Assembly (NCBI RefSeq): GCF_900103345.1
Contig: NZ_LT629702.1
Location: forward strand, 1,984,001-2,048,000
Source: Pseudomonas azotoformans
GTDB lineage: Bacteria > Pseudomonadota > Gammaproteobacteria > Pseudomonadales > Pseudomonadaceae
Length of the DNA: 64,000 nt
Direction: 5' to 3'
The position numbers were made by a program, and so were the translations under genes. A model generated the notes under the pieces. That model was not told where the DNA came from and ran no database searches. It saw only the letters and a program-made list of their open reading frames with translations. Of the stretch, positions 7,240 through 16,102 are shown piece by piece; the first letter of the stretch is position 1, and each line of letters opens with the position of its first letter.

Positions 7240-8556
7240 TTACAGCAAGGGGATGCTGTAGCTGACAATCAACCGTGTCTCGTCCTTGTCCGCCGTGTCA
7301 TTGCCGCGCAATACCGCACTGCGCCAGGCAAACCCCAGGCCTTTCAAGGCCCCGGTGGGGATCACATAGTCCAGGCGCAGGTCGCGCTCCCATTCGCTGT
7401 TGTCGCGGCCGGCGGTGCGGATATGGCTGCCGTGAATGTAAGTCACGCTGGAGCGCAGCCCCGGTACGCCCAGGCTGGCAAAGTCATAGGCATAACTGCC
7501 TACCGCGGCCTGTTCGCCGGCATTCACGAACTTGAGCGACTGGGAGTTGGTGATCAGGTAAAGCGAACGGCCCTGCCCCTGGTTGATGTGCGGGAAGTCA
7601 CTTTGCCCGGTGGTTTTCTGGTAGCCCAGGCTCAGCGAATGCCCGCTCAAACCATAGGTGAACAGTACGCTCCACAAGCGGTTGTCGACCTTGCCGGTGT
7701 TGACGCCGGGCGCGTAGTAACCCGAGCCGACATAACCTTCGCCACGGCCCGAAGCACTGCCGTTCTTACCGTCGGCGGTGCTGTAGAAATAACGCAGGTC
7801 GCTCTTGAGCTGCCCCACAGGCAGTTGCCAGTTGTGCAGCAGACCCAGGAAGTGCTGCTGGTAGAAGTTCTCCAGGCTGGCGTAGTAGTACTGCATCTGC
7901 AGTTGCTTGCTGACGGTGTAATCCACGCCGCCGTAGTAGAACTGGTTACTGGACTTGCCCTTGACCGGGTCATTGGCGCCGGCAATCGACAGGCCTTGGG
8001 CATTGCTGGAGTTGCGGTCCACGACCTGCTCGATCTTGCCCGCGATCAGGTTGACGTCCTTGAAGTCCTTGGACTCCACCTGATAGCCGCGGAAGGTCTG
8101 GGGCAGCAGGCGCCCGTCTTCGGTGGTCAGCACCGGCAGCCTGGGCATCAGGCTGCCGGCCTTGAGTTGGGTCTGGGCAATGCGCAGTTTGCCGGTAACG
8201 CCCGTCTTGCTGAAGTCATGGGCGGCCTTGCCATCGTCCAGCGGGAAGACGCTGCCGGGGGTGTTATCGGCACCGGACTTGCCGGCCCGGCCGGAGGCGT
8301 CCAGGCGCAGGCCGTACCACTCTTGCAGGTCCAGGCCCAGGCCGACCGTGCCTTCGGTGAAACCGGACTGGTAGTTGAACATAAAGGCCTGGCCCCATTC
8401 CTTGTCCGAGGCGGCCTTGGCGTTGCGGGTGTCCTGGTTGTAGTAGAAGTTGCGCAGGTCGAGGCTGGCTTTGCTGTCATCGATAAAACCCGACGCAGCC
8501 GCCTGCTGCGCAGCGCCGATAGAGACGGCGAGCGCCAGGCAAGTCTTGTGGTTCAT
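7240..8556 (-). CDS. OprD-family outer membrane porin
   Basis: 438 residues, the usual length for the OprD/OpdX family. A signal peptide (MNHKTCLALAVSIGAAQQAAAS) is followed by the family opening GFIDDSKASLDLRNFYYNQD and a beta-rich sequence ending in aromatic-flanked strands (LIVSYSIPLL at the C terminus). Such 18-stranded porins take up specific amino acids, peptides or carboxylates. The ATG at 8556 has GGAG 8 bases upstream. It stands alone between divergently oriented units, so the substrate cannot be read from context. A paralogue is present at 51580-52899. Confidence 0.92.
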   Translation of the reverse strand: MNHKTCLALAVSIGAAQQAAASGFIDDSKASLDLRNFYYNQDTRNAKAASDKEWGQAFMFNYQSGFTEGTVGLGLDLQEWYGLRLDASGRAGKSGADNTPGSVFPLDDGKAAHDFSKTGVTGKLRIAQTQLKAGSLMPRLPVLTTEDGRLLPQTFRGYQVESKDFKDVNLIAGKIEQVVDRNSSNAQGLSIAGANDPVKGKSSNQFYYGGVDYTVSKQLQMQYYYASLENFYQQHFLGLLHNWQLPVGQLKSDLRYFYSTADGKNGSASGRGEGYVGSGYYAPGVNTGKVDNRLWSVLFTYGLSGHSLSLGYQKTTGQSDFPHINQGQGRSLYLITNSQSLKFVNAGEQAAVGSYAYDFASLGVPGLRSSVTYIHGSHIRTAGRDNSEWERDLRLDYVIPTGALKGLGFAWRSAVLRGNDTADKDETRLIVSYSIPLL

Positions 8557-8684
8557 GAAGGCTCCGAGAAGTGATTGAGGCGCCCCGTCGCAGCGCTGTT
8601 TTTGTTGTGCCTGGGGGCTGCAGTCAACGGGAGCGCGCACGGTATAGCGTTGCGTGGCCGGGAAAAAGCCGGCAAAACCGCCAA

Positions 8685-10937
8685 TCACTTTTTCAGTTTG
8701 GGTAACAATCCAGCGAATGGCGAGCGCGTGTCCAGCAGTGAGGTACGGATGAAGTGCAGGTAACTTTCCACCCGGCGCAAGGCCGAGGTCTCAAAGTGCG
8801 CTTCGAAAGGTTCGACTGTGTCCTGCACGCACTCGATCGCGTGTTCGACGCGTGCCAGTGCACGTTGCCACCGTGCATGCCCCGGCTGGGTGAACAAGCG
8901 CACCAATGCCCGCCCCATGGCACGTACCGCCTGGCGCCACGCGGTGGTTTCGGCGTAGCAGGCCAGCGCCGGCAACTGCGCCTGCTCGCGGCGCAGTTCG
9001 ATCAGGGCATGGCCGACGTCAAGCACCACGAACGTCCAGCGCAGCAGGCGGTGTTGCACCTGGGGCTGGCCGGCGGACAAGCCATGGGCCTGGTTAAGCA
9101 GGTCACGGGTGCCGCTTTCGAAACCCGAGCCCAGCGCCGGCAAGGGTGCGTGGAGGGCGAACACGACCCGCTGGCGCAGGTCCTGTTCCAACCGACGCCA
9201 CAACCACGGGCTGTTGGGCGGCAGAATGATCGCCCCTGCCGCCGCGCACACCAGCATCCCGAACACCATGGCGAGGTAGTCATTGATCAAGCCATAAGGG
9301 TTGTAGAGCGTGAGATTGCCGGGCACCGAACTGGTGCCGAAAAACACCAGCATGCCCAGGCCGTAGCCCGCCCACTGTGGTTTGGCCAACCAAAACGACC
9401 CCAGCATGATCACCGGCGCAATCACCAGGCACAGTAACGGGAACCCATCGATCCGGGGATAGACGAAGAACACCTCGAAAATCCCGATGACCGCCGCCAA
9501 CACCGTCCCACAGGCAATCTGGAACGACATGCGCCGGGGGTTGGGGGAGAACGCCGAGAGCCCCACCGTGAGCGCGGACACCAGGGTCATCGCCGCGCCA
9601 CTGGGCCAACTGGTAGCGATCCACAGCGCACACAACACCAGCAGCACCACTGCGGCACGCAGGCCGGCGCCTACCGCTGCCAGCCAATGGGTCTGTGGCT
9701 GAAAAGGTTCGGCCCAACGCTCACGCCGGTGGTTGTGATCGGCCAGGCAAGCATGGGTCTGGGCGTAGCTGTACAACTCGTCGACGAAGCGATAAAGCAA
9801 CTCGCAGGCCGTGTGAAAATCCAGCAGGTCATCGGCGGGCGGATGCGCCTGCGCCAACTCGGCGCGCCGGTGGCGGACCTGGCTCGGCAGCCCGTGGATA
9901 TAACGCTTCAGGCGTGTCGACAAGTGTGCCGCATCCAGGTCTGTGAGTACCTGCCCGGCGAACGGTTCCAGCACATTGACCAGCGCCTTGAGTGCCGGGC
10001 CCACAGCTTCCAGCACCGCCGTGGCACCGCGCATCTGCACTCGGTCGAGCAACTGATGCAGGGCATTGAAACGCGTGGTGATGGCCATGAACTCGACGTT
10101 GAGCCGATCCAGCCGCCCCTTGCGTCGGCGCATGTAAGGGTCTTCGAACACACTGACGCTGCGCATCCCTTCCAGGCCCACTGCCTCGGCGATGAAGCGC
10201 AGGTTGGCGACCTCGAACGCCGCCTGGTCGTGGGTACTGCGCAGACCGCTCACGACAAATCCGGCGAAACGACCAAAGCGTTGGTACAGGGTATTGCGCA
10301 TGGCGGCGCCCGCCGTATTGGGCAGCAACGTTGCGCTGATCCCGGTGGCGCACAGCACGCCCAGGGTGATCTCCAACACCCGCCACACCGCCGCCATGAA
10401 CACCTGCTCCGGGTGCCCCACCACCGGCAAGCCGACCATCACCGCGGTATACCCCGCCAGCACCCACCCATAGGCGCGAAAATGACGATTGCGCGCCGCG
10501 CCGTATGAGCACACGCCCACCCACACGGCCAACCCGGCCAGGAACAGCTCGGTGCTCTGGGCGAACAGCGCCATCAACAGCACCATGAACGACGACCCCA
10601 CCAGCGTGCCGATCACGCGGTAGACGCTTTTGGCCAGGACATGCCCGCTGTAGGGCTGCATCACAATGAATACCGTGGTGATCACCGTGCTGGGCTGCGG
10701 CAATTCCAGACGCATCGAAAGCCACAAGGCCAGGTACGAAGCGATCAGCACCTTGAACAGGTAGACCCACATCACCCCGTCGGTGCGCGCCCATTCCAGG
10801 AAGCCCCGGCGCCAGGGCAGTGCTCTCAGCCGGCGTGAAAAATCAGTGAGTGGCGGCACGAAACAGGGACTCCCGACAAGCTGGCTGGCACACAAGGCCG
10901 GCGACTTTAGGCAGTTGCGCCAGGGTCGGTAAGTCAT
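8685..10937 (-). CDS. FUSC-family inner membrane efflux protein (AaeB-like)
   Basis: About 750 residues with the two-part FUSC layout: an N-terminal group of membrane helices (MWVYLFKVLIASYLALWLSM ... QPSTVITTVFIVMQP), a cytoplasmic domain, and a second membrane group near residues 420-560 (LRAAVVLLVLCALWIATSW, FVYPRIDGFPLLCLVIAPVI). Relatives such as AaeB export aromatic carboxylates such as p-hydroxybenzoate with a membrane-fusion partner; no such partner is visible next to it. The start is uncertain: the ATG at 10937 has no good ribosome site and homologous sequence begins near residue 40. The gene is divergent from a LysR regulator 106 bases away, which probably controls it. Confidence 0.88.
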   Translation of the reverse strand: MTYRPWRNCLKSPALCASQLVGSPCFVPPLTDFSRRLRALPWRRGFLEWARTDGVMWVYLFKVLIASYLALWLSMRLELPQPSTVITTVFIVMQPYSGHVLAKSVYRVIGTLVGSSFMVLLMALFAQSTELFLAGLAVWVGVCSYGAARNRHFRAYGWVLAGYTAVMVGLPVVGHPEQVFMAAVWRVLEITLGVLCATGISATLLPNTAGAAMRNTLYQRFGRFAGFVVSGLRSTHDQAAFEVANLRFIAEAVGLEGMRSVSVFEDPYMRRRKGRLDRLNVEFMAITTRFNALHQLLDRVQMRGATAVLEAVGPALKALVNVLEPFAGQVLTDLDAAHLSTRLKRYIHGLPSQVRHRRAELAQAHPPADDLLDFHTACELLYRFVDELYSYAQTHACLADHNHRRERWAEPFQPQTHWLAAVGAGLRAAVVLLVLCALWIATSWPSGAAMTLVSALTVGLSAFSPNPRRMSFQIACGTVLAAVIGIFEVFFVYPRIDGFPLLCLVIAPVIMLGSFWLAKPQWAGYGLGMLVFFGTSSVPGNLTLYNPYGLINDYLAMVFGMLVCAAAGAIILPPNSPWLWRRLEQDLRQRVVFALHAPLPALGSGFESGTRDLLNQAHGLSAGQPQVQHRLLRWTFVVLDVGHALIELRREQAQLPALACYAETTAWRQAVRAMGRALVRLFTQPGHARWQRALARVEHAIECVQDTVEPFEAHFETSALRRVESYLHFIRTSLLDTRSPFAGLLPKLKK

Positions 10938-11043
10938 CCAGAACGTGAATGACTGTTACGCAAAACACCACAATAAATAGCGTTTACAGCGGCCCGCGAC
11001 TTCATGCCACACTGGAAAAATCCGTTATCCCTGGTAGCCATCG

Positions 11044-11997
11044 ATGGACATTCTGCAGAACATGCGCATCTTCCGTTGCGTCGCCGAAGCCGGCAGTTTT
11101 ACCGGCGCGGCGACGCGACTGAACACCAACACCACCCATGTATCCCGCTCCATCTCCAACCTGGAAGCACACCTGCGCACGCGCCTGTTCAATCGCACCA
11201 CGCGCCGCATCGCCCTCACCGAATCCGGCCAACGCTATTTGGTGCGATGCGAGCAGATCCTGCATTCGATCGCGGAAGCCGAGGTAGAAGCCGGCGACGC
11301 CCATACCCGGCCTATCGGCCAGCTCAAGGTGCATTCGATGACCGGCATCGGCCAGCATTACGTGGTGGACGCCATCGCCCGTTATCGCCAGCATTACCCG
11401 GATGTGACCTTCAACCTGAGCATGAGCAACCGCACGCCGGACCTGGTGCACGAAGGCTTCGACGTATCGATCGTGCTGGCCATCGACCTGCCTGACTCCA
11501 GCCATGTGTCGCAGAAGCTCGGCAGCACCTACAGCATCGTTTGCGCATCGCCGTCCTACGTAAAAAGCCACGGCATCGCACAGGTTCCCAAGGACCTGCT
11601 CGACCACGCCTGCCTGCGCCTGGTCAGCCCGGTGATCCCCCTGGAGGACTGGACCTTCGACGGTCCCAACGGCAAGGAAAACGTGATCATCAGCCACTCG
11701 CCCTTCCTGGTAGATTCGGTTGACGCGATGAAAACCGCCATCAGCAATGACATGGGCGTCGGCATCCTGCCCGTGCATGCGGCGATCAAGGGGCTGCGCA
11801 GCGGTAGCCTGGTGCGCGTACTGCCCGAGTACCGCCTGGAGGAGCTGAGTCTGTACGCCATCTACCCTTCCCGGCATTACCTGGACGCAAAAATCAAAAC
11901 CTGGGTGGAGTACCTGCGCAGCTCCCTGCCGGAGGTGCTCGCCGACCATAAGGCCGTGCTGAAGACCCGCCCGTTGCTCAGCGCTGTTGAGTCATAA
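11044..11997 (+). CDS. LysR-family transcriptional regulator
   Basis: 317 residues. The N-terminal winged helix (MRIFRCVAEAGSFTGAATRL ... SRSISNLEAHL) is typical of the CrgA/AaeR branch of LysR proteins, followed by the inducer-binding domain from about residue 90. It is divergent from the FUSC efflux gene, the arrangement known for aaeR-aaeXAB, so a role as an aromatic-acid-responsive activator of that gene is likely. The stop codon falls inside the first of three direct repeats lying upstream of the next gene. Confidence 0.9.
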   Translation: MDILQNMRIFRCVAEAGSFTGAATRLNTNTTHVSRSISNLEAHLRTRLFNRTTRRIALTESGQRYLVRCEQILHSIAEAEVEAGDAHTRPIGQLKVHSMTGIGQHYVVDAIARYRQHYPDVTFNLSMSNRTPDLVHEGFDVSIVLAIDLPDSSHVSQKLGSTYSIVCASPSYVKSHGIAQVPKDLLDHACLRLVSPVIPLEDWTFDGPNGKENVIISHSPFLVDSVDAMKTAISNDMGVGILPVHAAIKGLRSGSLVRVLPEYRLEELSLYAIYPSRHYLDAKIKTWVEYLRSSLPEVLADHKAVLKTRPLLSAVES

Positions 11998-12049
11998 GGA
12001 CTACATCGGGTCATAGCGACTACAGGACGCCAGGGTCATAACGACAACA
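11991..12049. promoter_or_regulatory. Three direct repeats GTCATAnsGACtACA upstream of the SDR gene
   Basis: Copies GTCATAAGGACTACA (11991-12005), GTCATAGCGACTACA (12010-12024) and GTCATAACGACAACA (12035-12049) are spaced 19 and 25 bases. A 10-base palindrome ATAACGTTAT follows at 12073-12082. Together they look like a regulator-binding array for the gene at 12149. The first copy contains the stop of the LysR gene. Confidence 0.5.
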
Positions 12050-12148
12050 AAAATCGCAACCGACTGATTTTCATAACGTTATTCATTGGCATGATTTCTG
12101 ACTCGAAAATGGGCAGGACACATCGTCGAAACCCACAGAGAGATCACC

Positions 12149-12892
12149 ATGAGCAATGAATTCAACCAGCGTCTTGCCGTTGTCACCGGTGCCAGTTCAG
12201 GCATCGGCCTGGCCGTCACCCAACGTTTGCTCGAACGCGGCGCGAAGGTGGTCGCGATGTCGCGTCAACTGGGCGGGCTTGGCGTGTTGGCCGAGCAGTT
12301 TGGCGAGCAGCTCAGGTGGCTGGCCGGGGATGTGACCGAGGCAGCCGACCTGGCGCGCCTGGCGCAGGTGGCGGCACCGATGGGGCCAGTGGATTTGCTG
12401 GTGCCGAACGCGGGCATTGCCCAACTGGCCGATGGCCTGGACCTGGCCGCCTTCGATCGGCAATGGGCGGTCAATGGTGCCGGCGCCTTGAACACCTTGG
12501 GCAGCCTGCGCGGGCAGTTGTCGGCGCAGGCGTCGGTGGTGTTCATCGGCACGTTCCTGGAGCAAGTGACCTTTCCCGGCCTGGCCGCCTACATCGCGTC
12601 CAAAGCCGCCCTGCGCGCCCAGGTGCGCACCCTGGCGGTGGAACTGGCGCCCCACGGCATCCGCCTGAACATGGTCTCCCCCGGCCCCACCGCCACGCCG
12701 ATCTGGAGTACCCTGGGGCTCAATGACGAAGCCCTGGGTTCGGTGGCGAAGACCGTCAACGCCCGCCTGCTCGACGGGCAGTTCCTGGAGCCGGGCGCCG
12801 TGGCCGATGTGATCCTGTTCCAGTTGGGCCAGGGCGCACGCAGCGTGTTCGGCCAGGATTGGGTGGTGGACGGAGGTTATACCTTGCGCTGA
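12149..12892 (+). CDS. Short-chain dehydrogenase/reductase
   Basis: 247 residues with a classical SDR fold: cofactor motif TGASSGIG near residues 13-20, NAG in LLVPNAGIAQ and catalytic YxxxK in AAYIASK. The position that normally holds the catalytic serine, 13 residues before the tyrosine, is a threonine (IGTFLEQ). The C-terminal SPGPTATPIW and DGGYTLR match the family. It begins after GAGAGATCACC. It follows a LysR gene on the same strand but is separated from it by an apparent control region of 151 bases. The substrate is unknown. Its stop abuts the stop of the convergent MFS gene with no spacer (TGATCA). Confidence 0.9.
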   Translation: MSNEFNQRLAVVTGASSGIGLAVTQRLLERGAKVVAMSRQLGGLGVLAEQFGEQLRWLAGDVTEAADLARLAQVAAPMGPVDLLVPNAGIAQLADGLDLAAFDRQWAVNGAGALNTLGSLRGQLSAQASVVFIGTFLEQVTFPGLAAYIASKAALRAQVRTLAVELAPHGIRLNMVSPGPTATPIWSTLGLNDEALGSVAKTVNARLLDGQFLEPGAVADVILFQLGQGARSVFGQDWVVDGGYTLR

Positions 12893-14047
12893 TCAGGCCA
12901 GTGCAGGCATGGCCTTGGCACCTCCGAATGCCAGGGCCTTCCAACCGATCACCAACAGCGACAACCCGGCAAAGATCAGCCCGCAGCCAATCACCCCGGT
13001 GGTGCCGAAGGCATTGATGAACAGCCCGCCCACCGATGACCCGATCACCACCCCGGCATTCGCCGATGACACATACAGGCTGGTGGCGAACTCATGCGCC
13101 TCGGGTGCCGAAGACGTGAGCCAGACTTGCGTGACCACCAGGCCACAGGTATGCGCCGCGCCCCAGAGCAACACGATCACACTCATCGACGCCCACGACA
13201 GGCTGCCAAAGGCATACAACACCAGGTATGCCGCCGCCAGTACCACCGGATACAGTACGGCCGTCACAACCAGATGCCGGCTGAGCGCACGCCCCACCCA
13301 TAGGTTACCGACGACGCCGCCGATGCCGAAGATCACCAGCATGACGCTGATGGTCCGGCCATCCATACCGACCTGGGTCTTGAGGTATTCGGCGGCGTAG
13401 CTGTACACCGAAAACATCGTGGTAAACACCAACACGGTAGCCAGGATCGCCAGCCACACCGAGAGGCAGCGCAGCACAGACAGCTGCTTGCCGAAACTCA
13501 GGGGTGCCGAACGCGGGTGATCGGGCAGTTTGAGCCACAGGCCCAACGCTGCCACCGCTGTTGCCACGGCGCAAAAGTAGAACGAAGCCTCGTAGGAAAG
13601 ACTCGCTCCCACCCATGTGGTCAGAGGTACGCCCAACACCAGCCCAAGCGTGGTGCCCACCACCGCCAGCGCTGTGGCATGGGCCGCTTGTTCGCGGGGG
13701 TACAGCGACACCGCCGTGGAAAAAGCGGCGGCAAAAAATACCGGGTGGAGCATGGCGGGCACCACGCGCAGCGCCATCAGTGTCTCGAAGTTCGGTGCAT
13801 ACGCAGACAACACACTGCTGATCGAGAACCCCACCAACGCGCCCACCAGGATTTTCTTGCGCGCCACCCGCGAGGCCAGCAACACCAGGAACGGCCCCAG
13901 CACCGCCACGATCAGCGCAAACAACCCCATCAACCACCCGGCCTGGGACACACTGATCGCAAACCGCTCGACGATCATCGGCAAGATGCCGACCACCCCA
14001 AACTCCAGGGTATACAGGCCGAACAACCCCAGGATGAGGTAGATCAC
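12893..14047 (-). CDS. MFS transporter, drug/sugar efflux type
   Basis: 384 residues with about twelve membrane helices and motif-A-like VARKKILVGA after helix 2. The length and the sequence LEFGVVGILPMIVERFAISVSQAGW resemble the AraJ/YdhP (DHA1) efflux branch. It starts with GTG at 14047; GTGA overlaps the stop of the upstream oxidoreductase gene by 4 bases, so the two form one translationally coupled operon. Export of a compound handled by that enzyme is plausible but not shown. Confidence 0.88.
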   Translation of the reverse strand: MIYLILGLFGLYTLEFGVVGILPMIVERFAISVSQAGWLMGLFALIVAVLGPFLVLLASRVARKKILVGALVGFSISSVLSAYAPNFETLMALRVVPAMLHPVFFAAAFSTAVSLYPREQAAHATALAVVGTTLGLVLGVPLTTWVGASLSYEASFYFCAVATAVAALGLWLKLPDHPRSAPLSFGKQLSVLRCLSVWLAILATVLVFTTMFSVYSYAAEYLKTQVGMDGRTISVMLVIFGIGGVVGNLWVGRALSRHLVVTAVLYPVVLAAAYLVLYAFGSLSWASMSVIVLLWGAAHTCGLVVTQVWLTSSAPEAHEFATSLYVSSANAGVVIGSSVGGLFINAFGTTGVIGCGLIFAGLSLLVIGWKALAFGGAKAMPALA

Positions 14048-15066
14048 GGGCCGACCTCGATCACGACTTTACCGAAGGCACCGCGCTGCAAATGGGCGAA
14101 GGCCCGGGGCACTTCGGCAAAGCGGTAGGTGTGGTCGATCACCGGTTGGAGGGTGTGTCGCTCCACCATGCGAATCAGGTCTTCGAGGGCACGGCGTGGC
14201 CCCACCGCTACACCGACGATGGCGGCGCGCTTGGCCAGCAGGCTCATCAGCGGCGCGCTCAACTGGTCGCTCTCCAGCAGGCCGATCACTGAGACACGCC
14301 CACCGTTGCTCACCGCTTGCAGTGAACGCGCCAGGTTGTCGCCACCGGCCATTTCCAGCACATGCTCGGCACCCTGCCCGCCGGTCAGTTCCAGCACGGC
14401 GTGGTGCCAGTCCGGCACCCGGCCACGGTGGATGCCATGGGTGGCACCCAGTTCGACGGCACGGGCGATTTTTTCATCGCTGCTGCTGGTGATAATCACA
14501 CGGGCGCCATGGGCCGCCGCTAGTTGCACGGCAAACAGCGAGACGCCACCGGTGCCCTGCACCACCACGGTCTGGCCGGCGTGCAAATGGCCGAGTTCGA
14601 TCAAGGCCATCCAGGCCGTCAATGCCGCCACCGGCAAGGTGCTGGCCTGGGCGGCGTTCAACGAGCGTGGCGCGAGCACGCACCATTCGGCGGGGGTGGC
14701 CACGTATTCGGCCAGCATGCCGGGGATCGGGCCGCCTTGCGGTGGCGCGTCGGCCCAGGACAACGGCCTGCCGTCGACCCAGCCGGCAAAGAAACTCGAC
14801 AGCACCTTGTCGCCCACCTTGAACCGGTTCACACCCTCACCCACGGCCACCACCGTACCCGCCATGTCGGACGCCGGGGTAAAGGGGAATTGCAGGCTGG
14901 CGCCCATGCCGTTTTCCGCTACCTCGGCGTCACGGTAATTGAGCGATACCGCCGCGACGCGCACCAGCACTTCCCCGGCCTTGGCTACCGGGCGTGGCAC
15001 ACGGGCCAGGCGCAGGGTATCGAGGCCAAAGGTCGGGATTTCCCAGCGTTGCATCAAGTCAGTCAT
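14044..15066 (-). CDS. Zinc-independent MDR oxidoreductase (quinone oxidoreductase-like)
   Basis: 340 residues of the medium-chain dehydrogenase superfamily. The N-terminal part has the NYRD motif (VSLNYRDAEVAENG) of the zeta-crystallin/quinone oxidoreductase branch in place of the zinc-binding cysteine. The nucleotide-binding motif is GTGGVSLFAVQLA. The ATG at 15066 follows GAGAGACCTGAAC. It is the first gene of a two-gene operon with the MFS transporter (4-base overlap) and is divergent from the LysR gene at 15221, separated by 154 bases containing a direct repeat. Confidence 0.88.
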   Translation of the reverse strand: MTDLMQRWEIPTFGLDTLRLARVPRPVAKAGEVLVRVAAVSLNYRDAEVAENGMGASLQFPFTPASDMAGTVVAVGEGVNRFKVGDKVLSSFFAGWVDGRPLSWADAPPQGGPIPGMLAEYVATPAEWCVLAPRSLNAAQASTLPVAALTAWMALIELGHLHAGQTVVVQGTGGVSLFAVQLAAAHGARVIITSSSDEKIARAVELGATHGIHRGRVPDWHHAVLELTGGQGAEHVLEMAGGDNLARSLQAVSNGGRVSVIGLLESDQLSAPLMSLLAKRAAIVGVAVGPRRALEDLIRMVERHTLQPVIDHTYRFAEVPRAFAHLQRGAFGKVVIEVGP

Positions 15067-15166
15067 GTTCAGGTCTCTCGTGAGGGTTTTGCGCAAGGAT
15101 AAGAACCTCGCTTCACGGGATTAAGTAGGGCGCGGCTCCTGGGTCTACGGAGCTTTCATTCCGCAA

Positions 15167-15197
15167 TACCGGCAATTGCGCTAGGGTATCGGCAATT
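15167..15197. promoter_or_regulatory. Direct repeat TAyCGGCAATT, 20-base pitch, in LysR/oxidoreductase intergenic region
   Basis: TACCGGCAATT (15167-15177) and TATCGGCAATT (15187-15197) repeat at exactly 20 bases, two helical turns, in the divergent promoter region. This is a reasonable LysR-dimer target; no experimental support. Confidence 0.45.
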
Positions 15198-15220
15198 CCC
15201 GTCGCCAATCGGTGCCTCAG

Positions 15221-16102
15221 ATGGACAACCTCACGACCCTGAATGCCTTTGTGCAGGTCGCGCATACCCACAGTTTTGTCGCCGCCGGGCGGGTGCTCGG
15301 GGTGACAGCGTCGGCGGTTGGCAAGAGCGTGGCGCGCCTGGAAGAACGCCTGGGCGTCCGGTTGTTCCACCGCAGTACGCGCAGCGTGACGCTGACTGCC
15401 GAGGGCGAGCTGTTTCTGGAGCGCAGCCGGCGCATCCTGCGGGAAATCGAGGAAGCCGAGGCAGAGTTGTCCCAGGTCAGCCAGGCGCCCCGTGGTCGCC
15501 TCAAGGTCAGCCTGCCGCTGGTGGGGCATCCGTTTTTGCCAGTGCTGGCCGACTTCAAGCAGGCCTACCCTGACGTCGAGCTGGACCTGAGCTTCACCGA
15601 CCGCCGCGTGGACGTGGTGGAAGAAGGCTACGACGCGGTGCTGCGCAGCGGCGAGGCGCCGGATTCGCGCTTGAGTTCACGGTTGGTGGGGGACTACCGC
15701 ATGATTGTGGTCGCCGCCCCCGCCTACCTTGCGCGTCACGGCACACCACAGACGTCCAGCGACCTGGCGCAACACCGCTGCATCCTGTTTCGCTTCCCCA
15801 ATACCGGCAAGTTGCAGCGTTGGCCGCTGCATGCACAAGGCCTCGAATTGGACCAGCCCCTGCCAGCGGCGATGATCTGCAACAACCTCGAGGCCCGGGT
15901 ATGTTTTGCACTGCACGGCATTGGAATCGCCTACCTGCCGGACTTCGCCATCCGCGAGGCCCTCGACAGCGGGCAATTGCTGCAGGTGCTGCCTGACTGC
16001 ACCGAGCACGGCAGCTTCCGCATGATGTGGCCGTCGAGCCGGCACCCGTCGCCGAAGTTGCGGGTGTTTATCGACTTTCTCAAGGAACGCCTGTTTCCCT
16101 GA
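15221..16102 (+). CDS. LysR-family transcriptional regulator
   Basis: 293 residues. The winged helix occupies the first 60 residues (LNAFVQVAHTHSFVAAGRVLG ... GKSVARLEERLGVRLFHRSTRSV) and the effector domain follows. The ATG at 15221 is preferred; a GTG three codons upstream is in frame. It is divergent from the quinone-oxidoreductase/MFS operon and very likely regulates it. The stop is immediately followed by the stop of the convergent hxlR-type gene (TGATCA). Confidence 0.9.
   Translation: MDNLTTLNAFVQVAHTHSFVAAGRVLGVTASAVGKSVARLEERLGVRLFHRSTRSVTLTAEGELFLERSRRILREIEEAEAELSQVSQAPRGRLKVSLPLVGHPFLPVLADFKQAYPDVELDLSFTDRRVDVVEEGYDAVLRSGEAPDSRLSSRLVGDYRMIVVAAPAYLARHGTPQTSSDLAQHRCILFRFPNTGKLQRWPLHAQGLELDQPLPAAMICNNLEARVCFALHGIGIAYLPDFAIREALDSGQLLQVLPDCTEHGSFRMMWPSSRHPSPKLRVFIDFLKERLFP

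Noticed and set aside
6103..8574. 823-codon plus-strand frame
   Set aside because: It lies antisense to three well-supported genes (the SdhC-like protein, the gap and the OprD porin), is glutamine/histidine-rich in the way GC-rich antisense frames are, and has no family motif.
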